A DNA stretch of 64,000 nucleotides from an uncultured Candidatus Melainabacteria bacterium (GTDB taxonomy: Bacteria; Cyanobacteriota; Vampirovibrionia; Gastranaerophilales; Gastranaerophilaceae). Within the stretch, counting starts at the first letter, position 1. The number at the start of each line of letters is the position of its first letter. Location of the stretch: assembly GCA_934692625.1 (NCBI GenBank), contig CAKUUC010000002.1, forward strand, positions 62,001-126,000. Direction: 5' to 3'. Position numbers and translations under genes: made by a program. Shown here piece by piece: positions 40,924-50,198 of the stretch. The notes below the pieces were generated by a model. That model saw nothing but the letters and a program-made list of their open reading frames with translations. It made no database searches and was not told the DNA's origin.

Positions 40924-43461
40924 TTATGTATCAATGTTAGTTGCGTAAACCGCATTGGTTTCAATGAAATCCCTACGTGGTTCAACTTTATCACCCATCA
41001 AGATGTCAAATAACTGGTCGCAAAGCATTGCATCTTCAATATTTACCTTTAACAATGTTCTGGTTGCTGGATCCATTGTTGTTTCCCAAAGTTGTTGCGG
41101 CATCATTTCTCCCAAACCTTTGAAACGTTGGATTTGCAAACCTTTTTGACCTCTATCATCAATCAATTTTTGCAATTTTTCAAATGAATTGATTTCGTGT
41201 TTTTCTGTATCTGTTTCAAGCAGTAATCCGTTTGTTTCTTCAATCAAAAAGTCACGAATTAACGGATAAGATGCTCTTAATTTCTTAAATTCAGTACTCT
41301 TGATGATACTTGGATTAAGTATTACGTGTTCTTCATCATTTAGATGTAAAATGAATGAATATTTTGCGTTTTCAGGATTATATTTAACTTCAACTTTATA
41401 ATTTTCGGCTTCTTGAATATTGTAGTTTTGAGCGTGGTCTGTCAAATAGTGATTCAAGTAATCGCAAATTTCGTTCATCTTAGATTGGCTGTCAAAGTCT
41501 TCCAATTTAATCTCAGAACGTACCAAACCTCTTAAAAATACTGCCGGATACAAGTTCAAAATCGGGTTATTGTAAGAGCGATAAAATTCAGACATATTTT
41601 TGATTAATTCAAGTAATTCTTCGCCTGTTTTAACATTTTTCTTGCTCATATCAGATAGGCTTAAATTCTTGATACCACGTTCTTTAAGCATTTTGTCTAA
41701 AACGTGTTCATTGAATAAGTATTCTGATGTTTTCCCTTGAGTAACCTTAAATAATGGCGGTTGAGCGATATAAACGTAACCTTGTTCAATCAACGGTCTT
41801 GCATATCTGAAGAAGAATGTTAGCATCAATGTTCTGATGTGAGCACCATCGACATCGGCATCGGTCATAATGATGATTTTGTGATATCTCAATTTATCAA
41901 TTTCAACTTCTTCTTCGTTTCTGCTGATTTTTATACCGAATGCTTGAACCATTGATTGAATTTCGTTGTTTCCGTAAATTCTGTCAAGTCTTGCTTTTTC
42001 AACGTTCAAAATTTTACCTCTTAATGGCAAAATTGCTTGGAACATTCTATTTCTGCCTTGTTTTGCAGAGCCACCGGCTGAATCACCTTCGACTAGGAAG
42101 ATTTCGCATTTTTCAGGTTCTCTGTTTGAGCAGTCTGCAAGTTTACCGGGAAGAGTTGAGTTTTCCAAAACGGTTTTACGTCTGGTCAATTCTCTTGCTT
42201 TTCTTGCGGCTTCTCTTGCTCGTTGTGCTTGCAAGGTTTTTTCAATAATCATTTTTGCAATTTTAGGGTTAAATTCAAGCCATTCTTGTAATTTATCTCT
42301 AACTGCATCTTGAACTGCACCCATAGCCTCTTGAGAACCTAATTTTTCTTTTGTTTGACCTTCAAATTCAGGGTTCGGAATTTTAACCGAAACGATTGCG
42401 GTTAAACCTTCACGAACATCTTCACCTGACAAGTTTTGTTCAGAATCTTTCAAAATATTGTTTTTTCTTGCGTAATCGTTTAAAACACGAGTGATTGAGT
42501 TTCTGAAACCTGTTAAGTGAGTACCGCCTGAATGTGTGTTAATGTTGTTTGCAAATGACAAAACGCTTTCTGTATATGATTCTGTGTATTGCATAGCAAC
42601 TTCAACTTGCAAGTCGCCAACTACTTTGTCGATATAAATAGGTTTTTCGTGTAGAACTGTTTTATTTTTGTTCAAAAATTCTACATAACTTCCGATACCG
42701 CCTTCGTAGTGGAATACTTCAACATCTTCTGAATCATGACGAGAGAAGATAATTTTTAAACCTTTGTTCAAGAATGCCATTTCTCTCAATCTGTTTGCGA
42801 TAACGTCACAATCAATTTCAGTTGTTTCTGTGAAAATTTCAGGGTCAGGCCACCAAGTTGTTTTCGTACCGGTTTTGTCGGTTGCTTCTCCTCTTTCAAC
42901 AGGTGCTAAAGGTTCGCCTCTCATGTATTCTTGACGCCAAACGTAACCTTGACGTGAAACCTCTACGATATATTTTTCTGATAATGCGTTTACAACTGAT
43001 GCACCAACACCGTGCAACCCGCCTGATACTTTGTATCCGCCATCGCCGAATTTACCGCCTGCGTGAAGTACTGTGTGTACGATTTCTAAGGCCGATTTTC
43101 CGCTGTCAGGTTTGATGTCAACCGGAATACCACGACCGTTATCTTCTACTGTAACGCTATTATCTTTGTGGATTGTAACGTGTATGTCAGTACAAAAACC
43201 TGCTAAAGATTCGTCAATGGAGTTATCGACGATTTCGTAAATACAATGGTGCAAACCTCTTTGAGATGTTGAACCGATGTACATGCCCGGTCTTATTCTT
43301 ACGGCTTCAAGACCTTCCAAAACTCTGATATTATCCGCACTATAATCAGCAGATGTATGAGTTTCGATTTCTTCATATTGTTGTTCTTGTTGCTTGTTCT
43401 CTACTTCGTTAAGAGCTTCAAGACCTTTATCATTTATAACTTCTTGTGAATTTTCTGACAT
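40924..43461 (-). CDS. gyrB: DNA gyrase subunit B
   Basis: The 845-residue protein has the GHKL ATPase (VDNSIDESLAGFC, HAGGKFGDGGYKVSGGLHGV), the transducer with TNINTHSGGTHLTGF-like sequence, and the TOPRIM domain EGDSAGGSAKQGRNR with DADVDGAHIRTL. An insertion of about 170 residues sits in the TOPRIM region before IQRFKGLGEMMP, as in Gram-negative-type GyrB. A 50-residue acidic, Gln-rich N-terminal extension precedes the first conserved block. It supercoils DNA with GyrA, which is not in this window. Confidence 0.96.
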   Translation of the reverse strand: MSENSQEVINDKGLEALNEVENKQQEQQYEEIETHTSADYSADNIRVLEGLEAVRIRPGMYIGSTSQRGLHHCIYEIVDNSIDESLAGFCTDIHVTIHKDNSVTVEDNGRGIPVDIKPDSGKSALEIVHTVLHAGGKFGDGGYKVSGGLHGVGASVVNALSEKYIVEVSRQGYVWRQEYMRGEPLAPVERGEATDKTGTKTTWWPDPEIFTETTEIDCDVIANRLREMAFLNKGLKIIFSRHDSEDVEVFHYEGGIGSYVEFLNKNKTVLHEKPIYIDKVVGDLQVEVAMQYTESYTESVLSFANNINTHSGGTHLTGFRNSITRVLNDYARKNNILKDSEQNLSGEDVREGLTAIVSVKIPNPEFEGQTKEKLGSQEAMGAVQDAVRDKLQEWLEFNPKIAKMIIEKTLQAQRAREAARKARELTRRKTVLENSTLPGKLADCSNREPEKCEIFLVEGDSAGGSAKQGRNRMFQAILPLRGKILNVEKARLDRIYGNNEIQSMVQAFGIKISRNEEEVEIDKLRYHKIIIMTDADVDGAHIRTLMLTFFFRYARPLIEQGYVYIAQPPLFKVTQGKTSEYLFNEHVLDKMLKERGIKNLSLSDMSKKNVKTGEELLELIKNMSEFYRSYNNPILNLYPAVFLRGLVRSEIKLEDFDSQSKMNEICDYLNHYLTDHAQNYNIQEAENYKVEVKYNPENAKYSFILHLNDEEHVILNPSIIKSTEFKKLRASYPLIRDFLIEETNGLLLETDTEKHEINSFEKLQKLIDDRGQKGLQIQRFKGLGEMMPQQLWETTMDPATRTLLKVNIEDAMLCDQLFDILMGDKVEPRRDFIETNAVYATNIDT

Positions 43462-43494
43462 ACTCTTCTCCCTAATCTATCCAAATTTAGTATT

Positions 43495-43523
43495 ATTATA
43501 GCATGAAAGAACCCTGTTGCAAA
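43495..43523 (-). promoter_or_regulatory. gyrB promoter
   Basis: On the minus strand TATAAT (43495-43500) has TTTGCA 17 bases upstream (43518-43523). The start site would be about 25 bases before the gyrB ATG, where GGGAGAAGAG supplies a ribosome site. Confidence 0.65.
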
Positions 43524-43587
43524 ATATTTTTACTCAAATCTTTACACCATGTATCAATTTTGATTTATATTAATTAAATTAATTTCA

Positions 43588-43615
43588 TTGTTTAAGTTTA
43601 TTTTTATGGCATAAT
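43588..43615 (+). promoter_or_regulatory. hydrogenase promoter, extended -10
   Basis: TTGTTT (43588-43593) and CATAAT (43610-43615) are 16 bases apart, and TGG directly before the -10 is an extended -10 element. The predicted start is near 43622. Confidence 0.6.
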
Positions 43616-43654
43616 TAATTATGTAGTGTACAGTATGAAATGAGGTTAAAATTT

Positions 43655-45124
43655 ATGGCAGTAGATAGTCTTCGCCAAACTTCTCAACTTAAAAAAGAGA
43701 TTTTGGTCAGATTAATAAAAGCTTATTTAGGTGACAATTTTGAGGAAGAAACAAGATTAATTCCTTACGATATGCGTCCAAAAGGTAGTGAAGTACCTTA
43801 CAGATGTTGTATTCATAAAGAACGTGCAATTCTTAGAGATAGAGCGATTGCAGGTTTGGGTTTGTCTATTGAAGATGCAGATGATGCCACTTTATTATCA
43901 ACTTATGCAAAACAAGCGGAAGAAAGAACTCAACCGGAAGATCACCCGCTAACAGTTTTGCAAACTGCTTGTAAAGGGTGTGTACCTTCAAGAATCTATG
44001 TTACAGATTTGTGTCAAGGTTGTGTAGCAAGACCATGTCAACAAACTTGCCGTTTTGGTGCAATTCATGTTGAAAACGGTAAATCAGTAATTGACCAATC
44101 AAAATGTAAAAATTGCGGTATGTGTGCTCAGGTTTGTCCATACCAAGCGATTGCAAGAATTATTGTTCCATGTGAAAATGCTTGTCCGGTAGGTGCAATT
44201 GCAAAAGATGAAGAAGGTCATGCTCATATTGATTTTGAAAAATGTATTTCTTGCGGAAAATGTGTTGCAGCATGTCCGTTTGGTGCAGTTCACGAAAAGA
44301 GTCAAGTAATTGATATTTTGAAAAATATGAAACAAGGCAAGAAAATTGTAGCAATGGTTGCTCCGGCAATTTTTGGACAATTACCTTGTACGCCGCAACA
44401 ACTTAGAGAAGCAATTTTGTCACTAGGTTTTTCTGATGTAATTGAGGTAGCAGAAGGTGCTGAAATTACAACTAAAAATGAAGCTGCAGAATTTGTAGAA
44501 AGAATGGAAAAAGGCGATGCGTTTATGACAACGTCTTGCTGCGCAGGTTATAATGAACTTGTAGAAAAACATATTCCTGAAATTAAACCATTCCGTTCGG
44601 AAACAAAAACTCCGGCTTACTATACTGCAGAATTGGTTAAAAAAGAAAATCCTGATGTTTTGACAGTATTTTTCAGTCCTTGTGTTGCAAAACGTCGTGA
44701 GGCTGCTCAAAATCCAAACATTGATTACATTTTGAACTATGAAGAATTGGGTGCCTGGTTCACCGCTCTTGATGTTAAAGTTGACGTTTTGGAAGGCTCA
44801 GAGTTTAGAAAAGAATCTGCAGCAGAAGCAAGAAACTTTGCCGTAACAGGTGGAGTTGCCGGTGCGGTAAACGCTTTGTTAGATGATGAACACAAAGCAA
44901 AACCTTACATCGTTGACGGTTTGACAAAACAATCAATCAGAGATTTGAAAAAATTTGCTAAAAACGGAACTTGCGAACTCGGTAACTTAATCGAAGTTAT
45001 GGCTTGTACCGGCGGTTGTTTGGGCGGTTCCGCAACAATCAATGCGTATAGACCGGCTTTGAAACAACTTTCAGGTTTTGTTAAAGAAAGTCCTGCAATT
45101 AAAGATGTAATCGACAAAATCTAA
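43655..45124 (+). CDS. [FeFe] hydrogenase, group B monomeric type
   Basis: I chose the ATG at 43655 (489 residues), which has GAGG nine bases upstream. The N-terminal half holds many Cys sets, including CKNCGMCAQVCPYQ and CISCGKCVAACPFG for [4Fe-4S] clusters. The H-cluster domain has TSCCAGY instead of the TSCCPxW of group A, then FFSPCVAKRREA and EVMACTGGCLGGS. These variants mark group B. It should be a cytoplasmic, ferredoxin-linked hydrogenase that disposes of electrons as H2 in fermentation. Maturases hydE, hydF and hydG are not in the window. It is a single-gene unit with its own terminator. Confidence 0.88.
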   Translation: MAVDSLRQTSQLKKEILVRLIKAYLGDNFEEETRLIPYDMRPKGSEVPYRCCIHKERAILRDRAIAGLGLSIEDADDATLLSTYAKQAEERTQPEDHPLTVLQTACKGCVPSRIYVTDLCQGCVARPCQQTCRFGAIHVENGKSVIDQSKCKNCGMCAQVCPYQAIARIIVPCENACPVGAIAKDEEGHAHIDFEKCISCGKCVAACPFGAVHEKSQVIDILKNMKQGKKIVAMVAPAIFGQLPCTPQQLREAILSLGFSDVIEVAEGAEITTKNEAAEFVERMEKGDAFMTTSCCAGYNELVEKHIPEIKPFRSETKTPAYYTAELVKKENPDVLTVFFSPCVAKRREAAQNPNIDYILNYEELGAWFTALDVKVDVLEGSEFRKESAAEARNFAVTGGVAGAVNALLDDEHKAKPYIVDGLTKQSIRDLKKFAKNGTCELGNLIEVMACTGGCLGGSATINAYRPALKQLSGFVKESPAIKDVIDKI

Positions 45125-45152
45125 GTTGAAGGATTAAGATAGCATAATGAAT

Positions 45153-45186
45153 AAGAGCAGTAACCTTTTGGCGACTGCTCTTTTTG
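45153..45186 (+). terminator. terminator after the hydrogenase gene
   Basis: AAGAGCAGT (45153-45161) pairs with ACTGCTCTT (45174-45182) and runs into five T residues. It lies 28 bases past the stop. Confidence 0.92.
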
Positions 45187-45206
45187 TAAGGGAGAGAAAG
45201 GGATTT

Positions 45207-45743
45207 TTATGGTTTTTTCTTGACTAAATTTGCTAATGCAACAAACGGTTTTTTGATTATGTTCAAAACTGTGGTTGCACCATTTTTTATAGCGTTTCCA
45301 ATACCTGAAAATTTAGGTATTTTAAACTTCGGCATTTTTAGTTTTGGCATTTTGAATTTAGGAAAACTAAATTTAGGCAAGTTGATTTTTGATTTTAATT
45401 TTGAAAAATCAGGCATTTTAATTTTTCCTTTGCCCATTACAAGCGCAGCAATCCCTGCACCTATAGAACCGACAATTACTGCACCGGTTAAAACTTTTTT
45501 CCAAGTCGGATTATTAATATAATTACCTTTTTCATCGGACTCTTTTTGAAATTCGTCGGCTTCCGGTGAAGTTGCATTAAAATTTAGTTTTTTCGGTAAA
45601 TATAACGGTTTGTCATCTAAATCTGACATTTTAGGATTTCCGACAAATCTCGCTTTTTGACCGGTAATACTTGCGGCAGCATCATAGTCTAACAATCCGC
45701 TTGCTGCGCTCATATCAATTGCGTAACTCCAACTTGAATCCAT
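45207..45743 (-). CDS. lineage-specific protein with one membrane segment and KMPKF repeats
   Basis: I chose the ATG at 45743 (178 residues), which has AAAGGA upstream, over a longer start at 45797. The order is a polar N-terminal region, a glycine-rich membrane segment (VLTGAVIVGSIGAGIAALVM, near 100-119), then a run of pentads such as LPKF, FPKF, MPKL, MPKF and IPKF, and a basic amphipathic C-terminus. The repeats space Pro and Phe regularly between lysines, which would suit binding to lipid or nucleic acid. I know no family for it. Confidence 0.68.
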   Translation of the reverse strand: MDSSWSYAIDMSAASGLLDYDAAASITGQKARFVGNPKMSDLDDKPLYLPKKLNFNATSPEADEFQKESDEKGNYINNPTWKKVLTGAVIVGSIGAGIAALVMGKGKIKMPDFSKLKSKINLPKFSFPKFKMPKLKMPKFKIPKFSGIGNAIKNGATTVLNIIKKPFVALANLVKKKP

Positions 45744-46052
45744 TAATTCTTTTTCCTTTATTTTCCCTACATTTATAAAAAGGATTTTTTCGTTCAAAAA
45801 TTGCCTGTTTGTGAATAAATGTTAACAAAAATGTCGCTCTTGAACTGGTTTCAAAGGTCGATTTATATTAAGGTTTTACAAGAGTTTTAGGGACTTAATT
45901 ATTCGTTTTATCTTTATTTTGGAAGAGATGCAGAAATACAGCACTCGTATTAATCGTGCCTTCACTTCGTTTTAGGCAATTGAGCTCATGCTTGTCCGAA
46001 ATGACTATTGGGTGAGCTATCAAGGGGGTTGCTATTCTTATTGCTTGCATAA
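45744..46052. other. intergenic region without recognisable gene
   Basis: The left end is the upstream region of the minus-strand gene ending at 45207. AGCTCA and TGAGCT form a short inverted pair near 45982-46018. I see no coding frame, RNA gene or further element of note. Confidence 0.5.
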
Positions 46053-46088
46053 AAAAACAGACAAGCTTTTGAGAACTTGTCTGTTTTT
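46053..46088 (-). terminator. terminator after the paralogue pair
   Basis: AAAAACAGACAAG (46053-46065) and CTTGTCTGTTTTT (46076-46088) form a perfect 13-pair stem with T-runs on both strands. It lies 18 bases past the stop of the minus-strand gene. Confidence 0.92.
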
Positions 46089-46105
46089 ATTTATTCATAT
46101 TTTAC

Positions 46106-46999
46106 TTATGCTACTTTTTTGTTTTCTTCAGGTTTTTGTTCTGGTTTAGCAGGAGTATCGTTTTGTGCTTTGTCTGTTCCTTTTTTCTTGTTTGCCATTA
46201 ACTTTTCTCCTAACCAAGAAGCAACTGGTGTTACTGCAACCGGAGCGATAAATCTGTAAACTGTTCCGAATACGAACAATTTTTTACATACGCCCATACC
46301 TCTGATTTTAGATTCAACGCCTGTATTAGGAACGTTATCTTCAATGTATTTCAAGGCTGTTACAAGTTTTGGTCTTTGTTTTTTACCAATTTTTTTCCAT
46401 TCTAAACCTGTTTTTGCTTCTGCTTCTTTTATTATTGCATCATTTAGTTTTGCAATTTTTTCAGGTAATTTTTTATCACCGATTTGTTTTGCTGCATATT
46501 TTTGAGTCAAACCTTCCCACATTTCGTCCAAACTACTATCAATTAAATATGAACCTAAAGTAGAAACACCAAATGTAAGACCTTGATTAATTGCCAAAGT
46601 TTTCTTTCTGTCTTCGTCCATATTTTTTTGTCTTAAAGTTTGAATCATATACATGCCTGAAATGATTACAGAACCCATAACCTGCATGTGGTCAACTACA
46701 CTGTCAAGTTTTTCTGCTGATTTTGCTAACCATTGAGCAGGTTTTGAAGTGTATAATTTCACTGTATAGTGTTCCGCAATTCCTGTTGTGAATTTGTCAA
46801 AACCTCTTTTCATTGGGTCTAAGAATTTTGATTTAATTGGGATTGCTTCAAATATACTGGATAATTTATTACCGGTGAAGGCAACATTATTATTATTTCC
46901 ATAATTTGTTCTATTATAATAATTGTTATTATTTGGATTTTTCTTTGTTTGATATCCGTATGGAGTGTTAGATCTGTTTGTATTTAGTGTTACATTCAT
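46106..46999 (-). CDS. lineage-specific protein with FG signature (paralogue 2)
   Basis: The 297-residue protein begins with an Asn/Tyr-rich stretch (residues 1-38) ending in NVAFTGNKL at 38-46. Two semi-hydrophobic regions follow: VMGSVIISGMYMIQTLRQ near 109-126 and FVFGTVYRFIAPVAVTPVA near 244-262. A Lys/Glu/Pro-rich tail closes it. The ATG overlaps the stop of the upstream gene by one base. Matching segments in the same order are seen in that neighbour, so the two are paralogues. Function unknown; likely membrane associated. Confidence 0.72.
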   Translation of the reverse strand: MNVTLNTNRSNTPYGYQTKKNPNNNNYYNRTNYGNNNNVAFTGNKLSSIFEAIPIKSKFLDPMKRGFDKFTTGIAEHYTVKLYTSKPAQWLAKSAEKLDSVVDHMQVMGSVIISGMYMIQTLRQKNMDEDRKKTLAINQGLTFGVSTLGSYLIDSSLDEMWEGLTQKYAAKQIGDKKLPEKIAKLNDAIIKEAEAKTGLEWKKIGKKQRPKLVTALKYIEDNVPNTGVESKIRGMGVCKKLFVFGTVYRFIAPVAVTPVASWLGEKLMANKKKGTDKAQNDTPAKPEQKPEENKKVA

Positions 47000-47835
47000 T
47001 ATTTTAACCCTCCTGCGAATTTTTGTATTTCAGGTTTTATAACTGAAGCCATGCCGGCAAAAGCTTTTTGTGCCATTGGCTGTTCCTGTTGTTTTGATTT
47101 GTCTTTTTTCTCTAAGCCAAATACATATTTCATAATCGGTTTGATAAGTTTAACGGTCAAAATTGCTTTTGCAATACCGAAGATGAATACATCAGGTGCC
47201 ATATCTGCAATTTTTGTAATATTTTTGAACGCCTTAGAGTGTTCAAGTTCTTCAAGATTTTTAACGTTAAACATCTTCTTAACGTTCTGGATTGTTTTTT
47301 CTGATAATTTATTAGTGTCCGCTTTGCCTGCTGATCTTAAGATGTCTTTTGCTTTTGCTGCTGCCTGTCCTAATGGATACATAACTAAACTTGAGAAGCC
47401 AAATCCGATAACTGCTGATGCTATCGCATGCCCTGAAGCGTAAACTCTGTCTTCTCTATCTTTAACCCCAGGCATTAACATAATTGCTAAAGGTCTTGGA
47501 CCTGCGGCAAGTAGTAATGCTACAAGGTTTTGAGCAATAACTGTGTGTTTGTCACATAATTTGAACATTTTATCAAGAACGGTGTCCTTTACTGCCTTTT
47601 CTGCTCCATTTGCTACGACTTCTGCTGCCTTTGTTGCTGAACCAAAAGTGACAGCCTCGTTGTTTTTTACACTCGTCAAGCTGCCACTCTGATATCCTCT
47701 ATTCAATTTTTCGTTTTTGTTCGCACTCTCGCCCATAATCTCTCGACCGTACTCCAGCACATTTCTATTCTCTTTGTGCTTGGCCTTTGTCTGAGTGACA
47801 TTGGCGGGATAAATTTTTATTGAGTCAATATTCAT
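46999..47835 (-). CDS. lineage-specific protein with FG signature (paralogue 1)
   Basis: The 278-residue protein has a polar N-terminal region of 58 residues, then NNEAVTFGSATKA (58-70), two hydrophobic regions (NLVALLLAAGPRPLAIMLM, then a longer one through IASAVIGFGFSSLVMYPLG) and a late one in VFIFGIAKAILTVKLIKPIM. The last block parallels the end of the downstream gene in position. The stop and next ATG share one base. No known domain is recognised. The ATG at 47835 is the first of the operon. Confidence 0.72.
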   Translation of the reverse strand: MNIDSIKIYPANVTQTKAKHKENRNVLEYGREIMGESANKNEKLNRGYQSGSLTSVKNNEAVTFGSATKAAEVVANGAEKAVKDTVLDKMFKLCDKHTVIAQNLVALLLAAGPRPLAIMLMPGVKDREDRVYASGHAIASAVIGFGFSSLVMYPLGQAAAKAKDILRSAGKADTNKLSEKTIQNVKKMFNVKNLEELEHSKAFKNITKIADMAPDVFIFGIAKAILTVKLIKPIMKYVFGLEKKDKSKQQEQPMAQKAFAGMASVIKPEIQKFAGGLK

Positions 47836-47914
47836 TTCGCACCATTTGTTTAACTGCTACACATTTATTCTAAAACAAAGAAGAATTTTTTTTGTCATAA
47901 GATTACAAAAATGT

Positions 47915-47930
47915 TACAATTAATTGTAAA
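47915..47930. promoter_or_regulatory. 16-base palindrome in a divergent promoter region
   Basis: TTACAATTAATTGTAA is perfectly self-complementary and lies between the divergent genes at 47835 and 47996. It could be a dimeric repressor site for either side. It is AT-rich, so chance is not excluded. Confidence 0.4.
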
Positions 47931-47995
47931 CAAGACATTAATAGTAATAAGGTGATATACTTGAAATATAAAGGTTATAAACTTTCAGGTATTAA

Positions 47996-48979
47996 ATGTC
48001 AGTGAGTAATATTGAATTAAGTTTGAATAAATTGGCACTAACGTGTGGACTTAATAATGAAGAATTAAGTACTATAGATGTTATTGCTAATATTGATGCT
48101 CTTTCAAAACAATACAGCCAATCGGATTTAATCCGTATATATAACTATTTTTTAGTAAATTGCGAAAATCCTGACATAATTATGCATATAATTCGAAACC
48201 TTGATATGTATAGAGATTCTTCAAGTCTTGAATATTTAATAGATGTTCTATTATTGAAAAATGCGAAAGATTCAGATGCCACAACAAGAGAAAAATACAA
48301 TAATGTTCGAGTTATGTGCGCCAAAGCTATTGCAAATCAACGAAATACTTCTGTTGTATCGTCTTTATTATATTGTTTAAATAATAAAGATGAAAATTAC
48401 AGGGTAAGACTGGCATGTGCTGATGCATTAGGTAGAATTGGTGATAGGTTCGCTGTTGCACCGTTGATTGAAGTTGTTAAAGATGAAGATGAAAAATCTG
48501 TATATTTGCGAGAATCTGCCGTTTCTGCACTTGGACTGTTGGGAGACACAAGAGCGATTGACCCGCTTGTGAGTATTTTGGAAACAAAGCAAGGTATTAT
48601 GGACAAATTCAGTTTCTTAAAAGAACGAGTAATCGAAGCCTTAACAAAAATGAGTTTTAATGATAATGAAAGAGTTTTTAGGGCTTTGAAGAATTCTTTG
48701 TCCGACGAGTCCGCTCAAGTCAGAATAAATGCAATTGAGGCATTGATGGAAAGTTCTCACCCTCGTGCAATTGATACTATCAAAAAATGTTTAGAAACTG
48801 ATTCTGATGAGGAAGTAAAGAAAAACGCAATGATAGCATTATATAATCTTACAGGTAGAAGTATTCTTGATGAAGTTATTGCATCAAGTAAGTATTCAGA
48901 TGCTTTAAAAATGGAAGCAGTTTCGATATTGAGTGAATACGAAGAAAATGATGATGAGGAAAACGGAAACAATGGTTAA
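47996..48979 (+). CDS. HEAT-repeat protein
   Basis: The 327-residue protein is built of about six to seven HEAT-like helical pairs. The clearest are YRVRLACADALGRIGDRFAV, LRESAVSALGLLGDTRAIDP, VRINAIEALMESSHPRAIDT and VKKNAMIALYNLTGR. Such PBS-lyase-type HEAT repeats bind partner proteins; in Cyanobacteria related repeats act in phycobilisome assembly, but no phycobilisome role is implied here. The C-terminus is acidic. It overlaps queC by eight bases. Confidence 0.8.
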   Translation: MSVSNIELSLNKLALTCGLNNEELSTIDVIANIDALSKQYSQSDLIRIYNYFLVNCENPDIIMHIIRNLDMYRDSSSLEYLIDVLLLKNAKDSDATTREKYNNVRVMCAKAIANQRNTSVVSSLLYCLNNKDENYRVRLACADALGRIGDRFAVAPLIEVVKDEDEKSVYLRESAVSALGLLGDTRAIDPLVSILETKQGIMDKFSFLKERVIEALTKMSFNDNERVFRALKNSLSDESAQVRINAIEALMESSHPRAIDTIKKCLETDSDEEVKKNAMIALYNLTGRSILDEVIASSKYSDALKMEAVSILSEYEENDDEENGNNG

Positions 48980-49640
48980 ATCAATAATTTTGTTATCAGG
49001 CGGTTTGGATTCATTAGTAAGTTTAGGTTTAAAAAAAGAAGAACTCAATGTTGAACTTGCTTTGACTTTTGATTATGGACAAAAATCTGTAGAAAAAGAA
49101 ATTAAGGCTTCTAAAAAGATTTGTGATTGTTATAATATCAGACATGAAGTTATCAAGTTGGACTGGCTAAAAAATATTACGCAAACCTCTTTAGTTTCTG
49201 ATAGTAATGTTCCGACAGGTGAAGAATTAGACAATCCTGAAAACTCTGCAAAATCCGTTTGGGTTCCGAATAGAAACGGTTTGTTTTTAAATATTGCGGG
49301 TTCATTTGCAGATTCTTACGGGTATAATTATATTTTAATTGGAGCAAATAAAGAAGAAGGGCAAACATTTCCAGATAACACTCAAGAATTTATTGATGCA
49401 GTAAATTCTGAATTTGAATTTTCGACACAAAATAAACCTAAAGTAGTTGCACCCTTGATAAATTATGACAAAAATGATATAGTCATGTTAGCCTTGAAAA
49501 ACGGTGTGCCATTGGAACTTACTATGAGCTGTTACAACGGCGGAGAGAAGCATTGCGGGATATGCGAATCTTGTACAAGGTTAAAGCATGCTTTAAAGGC
49601 AAATAATGACACTTTTTATACGGGGATACTTTTTAACTAA
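48972..49640 (+). CDS. queC: 7-cyano-7-deazaguanine synthase
   Basis: I chose the ATG at 48972 (222 residues), since the SGGLDS loop then sits nine residues in as usual. The protein has the PP-loop IILLSGGLDSLVSLG, FDYGQKS, VWVPNRNGLFLNIAGSFA and the zinc cysteines in CYNGGEKHCGICESC. It converts carboxy-deazaguanine to preQ0, toward queuosine in tRNA. It overlaps the HEAT-repeat gene by eight bases and is followed three bases later by a DUF366 gene. Other queuosine genes are not in the window. Confidence 0.94.
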   Translation: MVKSIILLSGGLDSLVSLGLKKEELNVELALTFDYGQKSVEKEIKASKKICDCYNIRHEVIKLDWLKNITQTSLVSDSNVPTGEELDNPENSAKSVWVPNRNGLFLNIAGSFADSYGYNYILIGANKEEGQTFPDNTQEFIDAVNSEFEFSTQNKPKVVAPLINYDKNDIVMLALKNGVPLELTMSCYNGGEKHCGICESCTRLKHALKANNDTFYTGILFN

Positions 49641-49643
49641 ATT

Positions 49644-50198
49644 ATGAAGACATTATTTATTGATAAGGAAATTAAATATATAGGCTCACAACTTGCGCCA
49701 CATTGGATTTATAAAAACTTTAAAATTCAAGGAGATGCGATAGTTGCGTTTTGCGGTGAGTGTGATGTTAAATTGACCGAGATGGTCGATATTGAAGATG
49801 TAATTAATAATGAACCGATTTATAGCAAATACATGCTTAGTTTTATTTCAGAACAATTTAATATTGGTTTGATTGAAGGTGTTTTAAGACAACGTCTTTT
49901 GATGTCAACAATTAAAGAAGCACTGGAAAAACGTGGAGTAGTTGTTCGTCGTGATGGTGATGATTTGTTTATAAATGATAAAAAATTGTCTGTTTCAATT
50001 GCAACAAAATCAATGACTTCTGTTTTAATTCACACGGGTGTGAATATTTTGGCAGAAGGTGCACCAATTCCAGTTTCGGCATTAAAAACAGATTTGAATA
50101 TAGATGATATAAAAGAATTTGCAATCGAAGTAATGAAAAATTACAGTGAAGAAATTGAAGATATAGTCTTAGCAAGCACAAAGGTTAGAGGTGTGTAA
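49644..50198 (+). CDS. DUF366 family protein
   Basis: The 184-residue protein matches my memory of DUF366: LAPHWIYKNF, GDAIVAFCGECDVKLTEMVD and SVSIATKSMTSVLIHTGVNI. Its biochemical role is not established. It begins three bases after queC, which makes a link to deazaguanine or tRNA modification possible. Its stop shares one base with the next gene. Confidence 0.75.
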   Translation: MKTLFIDKEIKYIGSQLAPHWIYKNFKIQGDAIVAFCGECDVKLTEMVDIEDVINNEPIYSKYMLSFISEQFNIGLIEGVLRQRLLMSTIKEALEKRGVVVRRDGDDLFINDKKLSVSIATKSMTSVLIHTGVNILAEGAPIPVSALKTDLNIDDIKEFAIEVMKNYSEEIEDIVLASTKVRGV

